Source: Aedes albopictus
Taxonomy: Eukaryota; Arthropoda; Insecta; Diptera; Culicidae
Reading direction: 5' to 3'
Assembly: GCF_035046485.1 (NCBI RefSeq)
Contig: NC_085136.1
Location: 155,008,870-155,072,869 of the forward strand
Length of the DNA stretch: 64,000 nucleotides
The notes beneath the pieces were generated by a model, which ran no database searches, had not been told where the DNA came from, and saw only the letters and a list, made by a program, of their open reading frames with translations. Shown in pieces: positions 31,372-42,993 of this stretch. Both the position numbers and the translations under genes were made by a program. Position 1 is the first letter of the stretch; each line of letters starts with the position of its first letter.

Positions 31372-33639
31372 CGTGAAACGTTGAAACAAATGTCACAGAT
31401 TTGTTTCCCCCTATTTCGTGACTATAAAGAATTTCTCCAACAGGAAAGATCCATGAAAACTTAATAAAACCTAATATATATTTCCCAGTCTAAGTTCTTT
31501 CATTCACAGGAATCCACAACGAGAAAGAGACGGAAAACAAGACAGAATAACAACGGATATCAATTGGAAATGTGATGTTAAAGGAAGAGTCGACAATCGC
31601 GTAAATTTATCTAAAATCTTTTATTTAACAATCGTTCAAATACATTTTTTAAGAATTCTTCACGTTGCATTCCCGCAACATGTACCTCTTCTAGCCAGAA
31701 TGTTCTCCGACCTAAAAGAAAACGTACGACTCTAGATATAAAGGGTACTTCACCTATATTATGGACATCGAAGTCCCATCCCACGGTACGGTAGAGGGCG
31801 CTCTCCTCTTCGTAGGTCTGGGCGCCTATGGCACCCGCAAGGCACCACCGACGGTTCAGCCAACGAGGCATTTCTACTAGAGAATCTCTAATAGTCAGCC
31901 GCCCCGTCCAAAGCTGGTTCCACAGCATAATCCAGTATGACCATTCAGCCAGTTTAGACGACGGCAGTCCTCCCACTGGCCAGAGGAAGTGGCTTATAAG
32001 ACCAAGCCGAATCAGCCTTCTGACGCCGCCGCTCAAGTTTCGAGCCCATAGTCCGGGCTTGGGTCCAACGACGGAGCGATCACCATAGTAGTTCCAATTG
32101 TCGGTTGACAAATATCCGGGCCGGTGTGATTCCATCCTGATGCGGCTTTTCAGATCAACGACTCCAAAGCTCTGGAAACAAACTGTGACGGTTACAACCA
32201 AGAGACAAGTATTTAAACCATCAAAACTTACCAACGCATAGAGAACACATACAGTAAGGTACCCATCACAGCCAAAACAAAATGACTTCATCACCCTGAC
32301 TGTGACAATAACCGCAGAAAGACTGATGCAACATCTTACTCAGCAAAATTCTTACTATCTCTCAAGTTCAACCAAACATTCAACACGACAAAATTTTCAC
32401 CACTTCATGTTTCTCAAGTTCACGCAACATCTGACAAAGCAAACATTATACGTTTGTAACAAACCAAAACATCTTCAAATAGAAAGTACTTCAAATGTTC
32501 AAAAATTTGGTCTTCAAATTTCGGAATTCACCCCTAATTTTGGATTCCTGAATATGAATACAATTCTCAAAACATAAATAATCCAAAATCCAATAGCATT
32601 TTTCACACAGTATTATTGATAAACAGAAGCAAAATCTGTAAATTAGGAGATCTATCAATAAAAAAAAAAAAAGATAATAGCATATCTCGGTAATATAATT
32701 TGCAATAGGATTTTCTTTATGCAATAACCAACTGTTAGCTAAACATCATATTAGTTTTCAATTCTAATCTTGCCTCAATAACAGGTTGAGAAGACAACGA
32801 GAACATCGAAGGATTGGACTATTTCAGTTGTCAATCGCTGAAATTAAAGTGTCTATCTTGTTAAACAGACACCAAAAATAAGCACACGAAAGATCGAGGA
32901 TTGATTGATAAAAAGTAGCAATGGAATGAGCAATACACCAAGTACGGCCAGTAAACATGCACGTATTGAGCTTCAAACCATAACCGTCAATAAGAACAAG
33001 AACATCAATTACCTGAGTGACACAGAGATCAACAATCAAAGAACCAAAAAACAAATCATGAGAAACATGAGACGCACATTCATGCGAAAGGTATACAGAG
33101 AGTCCTATACAAATATTAGGAATTACTCCCATAACTCATAATCCACGGTCAAACACGACTAAAGTTATGATTTCGTTTTATACTAAAAACAAAACAACAC
33201 ACGATCGAACGAACGATGGAACAAACGTATGAAATCTCACACGTAAACGAATCGCTGCAACAATGCATATCATCAGATGAAGTGTACACCAATATGACAA
33301 CACACATCTCTGGGTATCAGAGATAGGATTGAAGGAACAGAAACAGAAGATATTCAATACGATGGATTGGACTATATAAGAAACAGATTGGATAATAGCT
33401 ACCTATATTAATCATCCAACATCAATCAACTGCTTAGTAACACCATGAATCCAATCTCACCTAGAAGGACGAAGGATGCGGCTAACCTTCTCTTTGAGGC
33501 AAGATTATCGATCAAAATTAAAATAACAGTAATATAGTAACAATAATATGTAACAATAGTAACAGAAAACCAAAACCATTTTGCCAACACAACCATTGAT
33601 GATACCAGGGTACCATCAAACTCGGGTAGTATAGGGCCA
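31372..33639. other. Long 3' region of the gypsy element
   Basis: 2.27 kb between the env stop and the 3' LTR, unusually long for such elements. It contains the antisense ORF at 31611-32294 in a GC-richer patch (about 31660-32150), flanked by A/T-rich sequence with short ORFs at 32302-32577 (+), 32824-33132 (-) and 32905-33141 (+) that I cannot support. Confidence 0.5.
31611..32294 (-). CDS. Unrecognised antisense ORF with a possible 60-base intron (hypothetical)
   Basis: I do not recognise the product. The minus-strand frame is open for 227 codons. Just inside its start a 60-base intron can be drawn (32231 down to 32172) with donor G/GTAAGT and acceptor TTTCCAG. Removing it keeps the frame and joins a hydrophobic leader (MMKSFCFGCDGYLTVCVLYAL), which resembles a signal peptide, to a body starting SFGVVDLKSRIR. 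The body is rich in tryptophan and arginine (WNYYGDRSVVGPKPGLW, LAEWSYWIMLWNQLW, MPRWLNRRWC) with no zinc or catalytic motif I can name. It lies inside a retroelement 3' region and is more GC-rich than its surroundings, so capture of host DNA or an accessory gene is possible. A chance ORF remains an alternative. Confidence 0.35.
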   Translation of the reverse strand: MMKSFCFGCDGYLTVCVLYALVSFDGLNTCLLVVTVTVCFQSFGVVDLKSRIRMESHRPGYLSTDNWNYYGDRSVVGPKPGLWARNLSGGVRRLIRLGLISHFLWPVGGLPSSKLAEWSYWIMLWNQLWTGRLTIRDSLVEMPRWLNRRWCLAGAIGAQTYEEESALYRTVGWDFDVHNIGEVPFISRVVRFLLGRRTFWLEEVHVAGMQREEFLKNVFERLLNKRF

Positions 33640-34237
33640 TGAAGCGTCCGCATTGTCCCATCCTATCATAATTCTCCCACACGGAGCGCTTCAGTTCTAC
33701 CAAAGAGAGACCATAACAATCAACACACAGCACAGGTAGCAACCACCACCGCAGGGCAGCAATGCAGCACGCAGAATTTGTAAACATGTTTTGCTAGGCG
33801 CATAGAGCTCAACGATAAAAGAGAATGCTACTGGTCAATGTATAGACTCGTGGAGCTCTACACGCCGCAAAGTCAGGGTCAAACAGAAAGCACATGTGGA
33901 TCTACGGATGACCGTTACTTTATGACAAACTTTAGAGCTTGAGCCCCGCGCACATGTAAATCTACGGTTGCCCGTTACATTGAATAAACAGACCACGCGC
34001 ACATGGTGATCTACGGACCACCGTTAGTAAATTGTTTAATAACAAAGCCAACAACCTGTAGCCACTTGCCGGTATGCTAAGATATACACGTGATATTGTT
34101 GTAAACTGTAGAAATTAAGCTAGTTATATATACGTTAAGATCTTTTGAATAAACTAAGCAGTCTGAAAGTGGACATCAATGCGTGAAGCATATAATTTTG
34201 ATGACAACTCCACTTCTAACATAGAATCAGTGCTTCA
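33640..34237 (+). repeat. Ty3/gypsy 3' LTR
   Basis: 598 bp. I count three substitutions against 20105-20702 (in the GTCCCAYCC, AACATKTTTT and TTTTRATGAC contexts). Confidence 0.93.
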
Positions 34238-35083
34238 ATGCGACGAGCCGGGCTCAACATCCGGGGAATGATTTTCACAAAATCCGGTCAATTTGCGGAC
34301 GACATGGACATTATTGCCAGAACATTTGGAAAGGTGGCAGAGCTGTACACCCGCCTGAAACGCGAAGCAGCAAAGGTCGGACTGGTGGTGAATGTCTCAA
34401 AAACAAAGTGCATGCTGGTAGGCGGAACCGAACACGACAGGATCCGTCTGGGTAGTAATGTTACTATAGACGGGGATACTTTCGAGGTGGTGGAGGAATT
34501 CGTCTACCTCGGATCCTTACTGACGGCTGACAACAACGTGAGCCGTGAAATTCGGAGGCGCATCATCAGCGGATGTCGGGCCTACTACGGGCTCCAGAAG
34601 AAACTGCGGTCGAAAAAGATTCACCCACGCACCAAATGCACCATGTGCAAAACGATAATAAGACCGGTGGTCCTCTATGGGCACGAGACATGGACCATGC
34701 TCGAGGAGGACCTGCAAGCACTCGAAGTTTTTGAGCGACGCGTGCTAAGCACGATCTTTGGCGGTGTGCAGGAGAACGGTGTGTGGCGGAGGAGGATGAA
34801 CCACGAGCTTGCTGCCCTTTACGGCGAACCCAGCATCCAGAAGGTGGCCAAAGCCGGAAGGATACGGTGGACAGGGCATGTTATAAGAATGCCGGATAAC
34901 AACCCTGCCCAACTGGTGTTCCCAACTGATCCGGTTGGCACAAGAAGGCGTGGAGCGCAGAGAGCACGATGGGCGGACCAGGTGGAACGTGACCTGGCGA
35001 GCATTGGGCGCGACCGAGGATGGAGAGCGGCAGCCACAAACCGAGTATTGTGGCGTACTATTGTTGATTATGTCTTGTCTTAA
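34238..35083 (+). pseudogene. RTE-type RT remnant, C-side piece
   Basis: Continuation of 19430-20100 after the gypsy insertion: MRRAGLNIRGMIFTKS, FADDMDII (catalytic Asp pair present, but the residues normally before it, as in LLGFADD of the 54.5-kb copy, are missing), VEEFVYLGSLLTADN, IRPVVLYGHETWTM, FERRVLSTIFGG, WRRRMNHEL, GRIRWTGHVIRMPD, GTRRRGAQRARWADQVERDL. It is open to TAA 35081-35083. Combined with the stops in the N-side piece, the gene was already dead or has died since. Confidence 0.9.
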
Positions 35084-35118
35084 ATGTAATGTTGAACAAA
35101 TAAATTTATGTAAAAAGT

Positions 35119-35380
35119 CTCCAGTTAGCCTAGTGGTTGAGGCTATGGATTGCCAATCCGGAGACGGTGGGTTCGATTCCCATCCCAGTCGGGAACATTT
35201 TCTAGACTCCTTGGACATAGTGTATCATTTTCCTTGCCTCACAAGATACAAATTCAAGCAATGGCAGGCAAAGAAAGCCCATCAATTAATAACTGTGGAA
35301 GTGCTCAAAGAACACTTAGTTGAAGAGAGGTAGGCCAAGTTCCAGTGAGAACTTCGAGCCATAAAGAAGAAGAAGAAGAA
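35119..35380 (+). mobile_element. Full-length tRNA-derived SINE (Feilai-like)
   Basis: tRNA-like head with A box (TAGCCTAGTGGTTGAGG) and B box (GGTTCGATTCCC), a body shared with 16843-17063, and a GAAGAAGAAGAAG tail. Flanked by GTAAAAAGT at 35110-35118 and 35381-35389. It inserted next to the 3' end of the RTE remnant. Pol III transcription and trans-mobilisation by a LINE are expected for the class. Confidence 0.88.
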
Positions 35381-35389
35381 GTAAAAAGT

Positions 35390-36330
35390 GAGTAGTGAGT
35401 GCTGAGCAGTAGAAAGTAACCTGTTTTGAGTGAGAAGTAAGAAGTGAACAGTTGAGGAATGAGCAGTGAGCAGTGATGAATTAAAAGTAAACTGTTGGTA
35501 TTTGCGTCAATTTTTATTCACTTTTCTTCGCATTCATAGTCTGCTGACTCACTGAATATTTATAAACAATTTACAAAGTGCAAAATTTCCGCTAAAACAT
35601 CAACATTTGGGTTATATTGGATGGTGTTTTACATATTGTTTGTTCCACTTCATGATAGTTGACTACGAAATGACTGAATAAGCGAAAAGGAAAATTGACA
35701 ATGAGATTTTTTTAAGGTTCAATGTGGAAATTATTTCGCACCCTGCGTAAGATCTAAGAAATTAAATATGAGTAATGAAGAGTGAGTGAAAAGTAATCAG
35801 TGAAGTGTGATCATCAAAAAGAGTTGAGTTAAGTAAACAGCAAAATGTCAGAAGCAAGAAAAAACAGTGGGGCATACTATATTAGAAATGAAGAACAAGG
35901 AATGTAAAAGCAAGCAATGAGAAATGCGAAGTTAGGAGTGAGTAGTTAGGAGTGACCAGCGAAGAGTGATCAATGAAGAGATAGTGTGCTGAGGAGTGGT
36001 ACAAGTGAGTAGTAAGAAATGGAATGAGCTGTTAAAAGTAAAGAATGAGAAATGAGCAGTGAAGACTTTGCAAAGAGGAGTGAGCAATGAGAAATGTGGA
36101 TCAGTGAGCATCGAGTACTGACCAGTGAAATGTCAGGAGTCAACTGTAAGGAATGAGTGGTGAAAAGTGAAGAGTATGGAGTTTGGATTAAGTGAGGAGT
36201 GAGAAGTAAGCAGTGATGAGCGGGCAGTATAGAGTGAGGGATGAGAAGTGAGTGAGTAATTATCAGGAGTGAACATTGAAAAGCGAAGAGTGAGGAATGT
36301 GGATCAGTTGGGTGTTAAATCTATAGCGCA
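35390..36330 (+). repeat. Degenerate GAGTGAGNAGTGA repeat tract
   Basis: About 900 bp of loosely repeated, purine-rich GTGAGCAGTGA/GAAGAGTGAG units with interspersed AT-rich stretches. Same sequence style as 19160-19425. Confidence 0.55.
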
Positions 36331-37370
36331 ATCGGTGGTGTCGTTTATATGAAATCCATTTGATATTGGATCTCTGCTGCAATCTACGGAGAAGTTGCTG
36401 GTCGATCACCATAAAGAATGAGCAGTTTAGTCAATTTCTTTACAAATTTCTATTGAATATTTCTCAATCCATTTTGTCAGGAGTTCGCCATGGATTCATC
36501 CTCATTTCAGTGAGCAAATCTCTTTACTAAAAAAAATCGGGCTGTCTAAGTAAAATGAAGACTGAAGGCTGGTGACTGTCTATTGTAAAATCAAACTCAA
36601 GAGTACCAAAAATAATTCCGAATTTCGAAAAAAAAATCTTTTGATTCTTTCAAGACCTTTGTGCAAAATTCTTCAAAATGTTTTCAAAAACTGTAGACAG
36701 AAAAAAAACAAACAAATTCAGCAGGAACTTCATTACTCTGTAATTCATGGAGGGTTGGTATTCCTCTAGAATTGGTTTTTAGGTGTAGAAAAATGTTTTG
36801 ATTTTGCGATTTTACACGAGGAGCAACCATTTTTGAGCCCCTGTGTTTTTTTTTCAGATTTTTAGAACTTTATTTTGATACCTAAAATCAGTTTCAAAGA
36901 GATTTTTCGAATTCACCTTCTAACAGCTGGGCAACTGCCAGACAGCGCTACGAGGGGTGACTCGGCAAATCGCTCCCATACGACCTTCTGACTGATTTTT
37001 AAATAGGTTCCCGGGCACCAAAATTTATGAGAATTTCGATTTCGGCTCAATTTGGCATGCAGATTTGGAATATGGAATTATCTCAACACCGCTAAAGAAG
37101 CCAATTTAGTCGAACATTTATTTTTAGAATATTCGGTGATTTTACTTAAGCAAATGCACTACAAAAAACAAATGTAAATAAATTTTGGAGGTAAAATTTA
37201 AACTTATAAATAGATGGACAAACATTTGCAGTCTTACTAAAAAAAATCACAACGTTTCACAAACATATTGCCAGTAGACAGTAATTCGGAGCTCTTATGA
37301 CAGAAATCAAATCAAGAGAAATTTCTTGCACTCCTTTTTTTATTGCTTCGTATTTTTTTTTCGTGCAGTT
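36331..37370. other. No gene seen
   Basis: AT-rich spacer without supported ORFs or clear repeats. Confidence 0.4.
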
Positions 37371-37377
37371 GAATTTT

Positions 37378-37446
37378 GTGGGGGCCCCTAAAATGTGGGG
37401 GCCCGGGGAACTGCCCCACCGCCCCCCCCCCTCCTAAATCCGGCAT
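37378..37446. repeat. G/C homopolymer-rich patch
   Basis: GTGGGGGCCCCTAAAATG followed by GGGGGCCCGGGG and a C11 run, then TCCTAAATCCGGCATTG. Resembles the low-complexity part of a dispersed repeat. The 67-codon ORF starting nearby is not credible. Confidence 0.5.
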
Positions 37447-39224
37447 TGCCAAAACCCTTTACTTTAATAATGGCTTGGGGTGTACCTAAATTCTGTATTG
37501 CAAGAATGGGTGGAAAGAGGATTATGAAAAGACGGCCTGATAGACCAGCCATCACCTATAAGCAGGAAAAACAGCCAAAGATTCTACGGTATATGTAGCT
37601 GTTGGTACTTTAATTGTTGAATTCCGTTGAATAAATCTAAAAAATGTCGTACACTTCGAATACACACAGTAAAATTTTCAGAAAAATTATGTTTTTTTCG
37701 GAAATTTTTAGATATGAAAAAAATCAAATATCTAATATACTTAGGTTTTCAAAGAAATCTGTTCAAAACTATACAAGAAGCATGTAAATATAGATTTCGT
37801 TATGCTTATTCTTCGCTTTGTAATACTCATCGTTACCTAGCAATTCAAGCATCTACACCTATCTAATTCTCGATCAGACAGATAATAAAACGCCCATATC
37901 TGGCGCATTTCCCAATGGCAAAGGTTACGCACACCCCCGCATAATTCAATTACCCATTTGCCTATTTAAGTACATGCTGACTACCAAACTGCTTTCCCCG
38001 TATAGGTACTACCGTTTGAGGAAGAATCGTTTGTACCCGGGCCCATTCATACACAGGCGGACGTAAAACTCAACCATTGCTATTTCCTGGCCAGGTTCGA
38101 ATTATTTATTCATGCCCGGTTCCCGTCGTGATGTCGTTCGGTTTGACCAGACCAGAACCAAAGTTGACCATTTTTAGTCTTTCTCTTGCCGGTCAGTTCT
38201 CGTTTGTACAACTAATGGTTTCCCGATGCTATAATTTTCCCATCGACAGAGTCCACCCGATCACATTGCATCGGTCCGGTGTATGTGTATGTAGGGAACG
38301 GTGCGTTCAGTTTCAGACTGAGACCCGAGGCTGCCACATGCTAACCACCCGAACCCGACTATGCAGATGAAGCAATAGCTGACTGACCCAACACTGACTG
38401 TCCACAGTAGTGTCACCGTTCCAGTCTGGGCTGCCCCCTTCTAACCATCGGACATGACCATTTAGTCTAATGGATGGAAAGCATTAAAAATTGTACTGCA
38501 GAGCACGATTCAGGAGCCGCCCTTTGTTACGTTGATGGCACACCCAACTGCAAGGTGTGGGAGAGGAAAACGATACAACAAATATAACATTTTCCAGATT
38601 AATTATGCATGTTGGTATCGACTGTGATCTTATAATGACTTTGCCAAGGGTGGGATATGTTGGAAAAACGATTCTGCATATTGAAAAACAGGCTGATGTG
38701 GGTTTGCTTTTCTGATAAAGGATGAAGAATAATGTTCTATCCCGAATATCATGCAATAGTTCTGAGTGAAATATTAATTTTAAACTTTTATTCTTATAAC
38801 ACATTAGAACCAAGACATATGTGTAGACATTGATGTGGGGGATTGTATGCCACCATTAGAATTTTGCATATTTTAAACTTATTTTTTGTGGGACCTATTA
38901 TTTTTTAGTAATAATGATTTCAAAAGATATACCATGTAACCATATACCAAGGCATTCACTCCCAATCCCAAAAGATTTATAGCTAAAATTCACGTCCGTA
39001 AAATGTACACTTCGGATTGATAAATGATTGCACATATTGTCAGATAATTTTAGATCTGTAGGTGTACATTACTTCACGCCACTTGCCTTGCTGCGATATA
39101 CCGAAATGGGCATACCCAATCCAATCTCACTAAATTTCGACACAGGTTCCACGGTTTAATTTTTTTGTTCACTTCCTAAATCGATTTTTTTTTGTAATCA
39201 AGATCGTAATCACCCACTTTCCAG
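37447..39224. other. No supported gene
   Basis: Short ORFs only. 38060-38460 is more GC-balanced and could be unique host sequence, but nothing in it is recognisable. Confidence 0.4.
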
Positions 39225-39292
39225 AGTCATTGTTTTCCGTCGAACCGTCTTCAACGGAGAGACGACATCCGAAACAAGGACCCAGGATAAAG
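39225..39292 (+). other. Exon-like segment (weak candidate)
   Basis: 68 bp lie between an acceptor-like CCCACTTTCCAG and a donor AAAG/GTATGT. One frame is open (VIVFRRTVFNGETTSETRTQDK). No adjoining exon was found, so this rests on splice-site resemblance alone. Confidence 0.18.
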
Positions 39293-39871
39293 GTATGTAT
39301 CTAGTTGCTGCTACTGCTGTTTCGCCATCTCCCCCTTAAGCCCATACTCCATAGTCATTCACACGGCCTTATGTCGCAGCTCGTTCAGAAGGTCTGGATA
39401 ATGTCGCAATACAGTCGAATTCCCACACCTCAGATCGCGCGTTTGCCTTTTTTCCCGAGGTAGAACATAACCAACACGCACGGATACCTAACGTAAAGCC
39501 ACTCACTCGAAACCATAACCGTACATTGACACCCACATATGGCAATAAGCATTTGGGGGAAATAATAGAGGATATAAACACATAATTTTATTACCTTTTT
39601 TCCAAGTTCTCATTGCCTTTTGTCACAGTCGTCAATGAACGGTGTGAAATGGGAAAATTTGGGGCTAATTTCGTCATTGTCGTAACATGTTCGACCATGT
39701 CTGCAACTGGATGTTAATCTGCTGAAATGAAGGAAAACAATTGCTTAAATAATCGGTCGGTTGAATTACCCGAAATGATTTGTAACCCCACTAAAGACAC
39801 CAGCCCGTCGCGAAGACTAGTGGAGTCTACTAATTTAGCACTGTATTCGGAGAAAATAAAAATACAGAAAG

Positions 39872-40140
39872 ACCCATATAACCACAGCTGTAAAGGAGTG
39901 GGCATTCAGCATGACCATACTAGGTGATAGGTTCGATTCCCGGTCGGTCCAGGGGCTTTTTGTATTTTTTTTACTTCCTTGAACAAAGAGTATCTTTGTG
40001 CCTGCCACACAGTATACACATGCAAAATGGCCATTGTCAGAGGAAACACTCAGTTAAAAACCGTGGAACTGCTCATAGAGCACTAAGCTGAGAAGCAGCC
40101 TTTGTCCCAGTGGAGATGTTACGCCAAGTAGGGAAGAAAA
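39872..40140 (+). mobile_element. tRNA-derived SINE, second family, diverged
   Basis: B box GGTTCGATTCCCGGTC with an upstream A-box-like CAGCTGTAAAGG, then a body with CAGTTAAAAACCGTGGAACT, GAGCACTAAGCTGAGAAGCA, TTTGTCCCAGTGGAGATG and TTACGCCAAG. The order parallels the other SINEs here but the sequence is distinct. No clear target duplication. Confidence 0.65.
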
Positions 40141-41640
40141 ACATATCTCTGCCGGAAGCTCTTTGAGCTTTTCTTCCTTTTCGTGTAACCACGTTTTGCC
40201 GTGGAGTGCAGCGATATGACAGCAATCTGCGGTGCTGGCAAAAGTGCCGACAAGATCGTGGCTAGAATGTGCCGCGATGAAGCCTGCTGGAATGGGGTGA
40301 ACGCTGTAGTGACAAAGATTGTCATTCCTCCAGCGGAAGCGGCGACAACAGCAGACAAGTAAACGAAGGGACCATCCGGACCGTGCGCAGTATCTTGGTC
40401 AAGCGTATGCTAGATCTACCGCCGGAGACTAGCTGTGTAGTGAGCGAATAAAGTGTGGCGCTAAATGGCTCTCGGTCTGTATTCGGGAGAATTTCCTCTA
40501 CTCGGGTAACTCTCTATCGGAGTAGGGTAGATCCGCTGCCGGGAGTATCCGAGTAGAGAGCGTGGAGCTGGATTGCTAAATGACACACGGGCATCGTATG
40601 GAGTGCTAAATGACAATTACACCGTGTCTTTGGCCAGTGGCCGCACAGACTGAACCTTTCTAACATTATTCAACGGACAACACATATAACTCCCAGAGAA
40701 AAGTTTTCCGTTTGACGAAAAGTTTTCTCCGACTGGAGCGGAAATCGAACCCATACCCCATACTCCAAGGTTTACGAGACACCTTAACGACTGACGCCGC
40801 TAACCGCTCGTTCACGAAGCCCACACCGGAAGCACCGGAGCATTGTCGTCAGGGCGCCTGTGAACCGGAAGCCGTCTCCAACCAGAATCGCAGGACCAAC
40901 CTTGGCACCTGCCCGGGAGGTATCGGTATTGGAAGAAGTTTCAGTGTCGGAGATCTCTTTGTCGCGTAGGGTAGATCCACCGTCGAGGACTATCCGAGTA
41001 GTGCGCGGAAAGCTGGAATGCTAAATGGCACACGGGTTGCACCGGAGGGCACCGTTCTTCGGAACAAGTTAGTAGGAGCCGAAAGGCTTGGCGTGACATT
41101 AGAATAACAAATTTAATGAATGCTATACTAACTAAACATAGAGTTGGCCGCGAAATAGCAGAACGTTGCTCGATAACAAGGCGGAGCCAAATGCACTAAG
41201 AGGATTCAGGTGTCCAAAAATCGAAAATTGACTATTTAATTTGAGATTTAGGTTCGGTAGTTGAAAGTAGACTACTTGGACCAGTAAATCCTAGAATATT
41301 AGTTTGCTAATTCATATACTTATAGAGATATTGGCAGCAGAATAAGACCATTGGCATTTTTTGCTAAAATGAATGAACTGCTCAACTTTGCATATCTTCG
41401 GCTTAAATGAAAAATGTTGAACTTTTAAAGAAGTTTCTTAGAGCTTGCTTATAAACGTTTCAAATGACATAGACGTAAAAAAGTTGATTATAAAACTATC
41501 AAACAAAGTAATGTGATTTTTTGCCTTTCTCGTACACTAAGTGTACTGGAAAGGCTATATGTTCACTCCAAAAATGACTTTTTGATAGAAGGCCCGGAGG
41601 GTCGAGTCACATATACCAATCAACTCAGCTCGACGAATTG
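40141..41640. other. Mixed repeat-like DNA with a 444-bp spaced duplication
   Basis: GGGTAGATCC..TATCCGAGTAG..GCTAAATGRCACACGGG occurs at about 40525-40595 and again at 40969-41039. Between them an 85-codon plus-strand ORF (40712-40969) has RRTNLGTCPGGIGIGRSFSVGD, vaguely like a retroelement gag linker. Not assignable. 41120-41520 is AT-rich spacer. Confidence 0.35.
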
Positions 41641-41652
41641 AGGTGATGTCTG

Positions 41653-41867
<215 letters not shown>

Positions 41868-41979
41868 AAAAAAAACTCACATCACTTTTTGGCAGTAAAC
41901 CTCAACCGATTTTAATGACCAATGGTTCATTCGACGCGGAATCTGGTCCCATTGTTTACTATTGAAAATGGTTCGGATC

Positions 41980-42990
41980 GGTCCAGCCGTTCCGGAGTTA
42001 TGGCCATTTAGGTGTTCCGGATCGGTACCCCTGGAAGGGGCCAGATATGAAAACGCTACAAACCCATTCATGGGACACATCAAACCACGGCACTTTCGAA
42101 AACATGATGAACGGTAAACAGGAAAATAATCTCGGGCCATATCTGAACCGGTAGTGTTCCGGAACCGGTTCCGGGTGACCCGCCGGAAGTGGCCAAATAT
42201 GAAAGTGAACCAAACCCTTCATGCGACACATCAAACAGCGGATTTTTCGATAACCTGATAAACAGTAGGCAGGAAAACATTCTCAGACCATATCTGAACC
42301 GGTAGTATTCCGGAACCGGTTCTGGGTGTTCCGCCGGAAGTGGCTAAATATGAAAGTGAACCATATCCATGCATGCGAAACATCAAACAGCGGCTTTTTC
42401 GATAGCCTGATGAACAGTGTGCAGGAAAATATTCTCGGATCATATCTGAACCGGTAGTGTTCCGGAACCGGTTCCGGGTGATCCGCCGGATGTGGCCAAA
42501 TATGAATGTGAACCAAAGCCATACATGCGACACATCAAACAGCGGATTTTTCGATAACCTGATAAACAGTAGGCAGGAAAACATTCTCAGACCATATCTG
42601 AACCGGTAGTATTCCGGAACCGGTTCTGGGTGTTCCGCCGGAAGTGGCTAAATATGAAAGTGAACCATATCCATGCATGCGAAACATCAAACAGCGGCTT
42701 TTTCGATAGCCTGATGAACAGTGTGCAGGAAAATATTCTCGGATCATATCTGAACCGGTAGTGTTCCGGAACCGGTTCCGGGTGATCCGCCGGATGTGGC
42801 CAAATATGAATGTGAACCAAAGCCATACATGCGACACATCAAACAGCGGATTTTTCGATAACCTGATAAACAGTGGGCAGGAAAACATTCTCAGACCATA
42901 TCTGAACCGGTAGTATTCCGGATCCGGTACTGGATGTTCCGCCGGAAGTGCATGCGATACAACAGCGGCTTTTTCAATAGCCTGATAAAC
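41980..42990 (-). repeat. ~152-bp tandem array with an exact 304-bp higher-order duplication
   Basis: Monomers share CATATCTGAACCGGTAGT, TTCCGGAACCGGTTC, GTGGCCAAATATGAA and CATCAAACAGCGG. 42231-42534 and 42535-42838 are identical by eye, each made of two diverged monomers. Long overlapping ORFs here are artefacts of the period. The array resumes at 44726 beyond an LTR-like insertion. Confidence 0.88.
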
Positions 42991-42993
42991 AGT

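Larger units (their letters stand above)
20101..34241 (+). mobile_element. Ty3/gypsy LTR retrotransposon with env (errantivirus-like), 14.1 kb with nested insertions
   Basis: 598-bp LTRs at 20105-20702 and 33640-34237 (TGAAGCG...GCTTCA) differ at three positions by eye. The 4-bp duplication ATGC flanks them (20101-20104 and 34238-34241). Between them lie gag, a -1 frameshift signal, protease-RT-RNase H-integrase, env and a 2.3-kb 3' region. Gag lacks CCHC knuckles, as in errantiviruses. The copy is dead: MITEs in gag and protease, a 110-bp repeat in RT, a stop in pol, two stops in env. It is inserted in an RTE-type RT pseudogene. Confidence 0.93.

Noticed and set aside
32824..33132. 102-codon hydrophobic minus-strand ORF in the gypsy 3' region
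   Set aside because: Hydrophobicity is expected from the T-rich complement of A-rich DNA; no splice or domain support.
42080..42888. 117- and 79-codon ORFs repeated in tandem
   Set aside because: Created by the 152/304-bp array period; identical copies reflect DNA duplication, not gene duplication.
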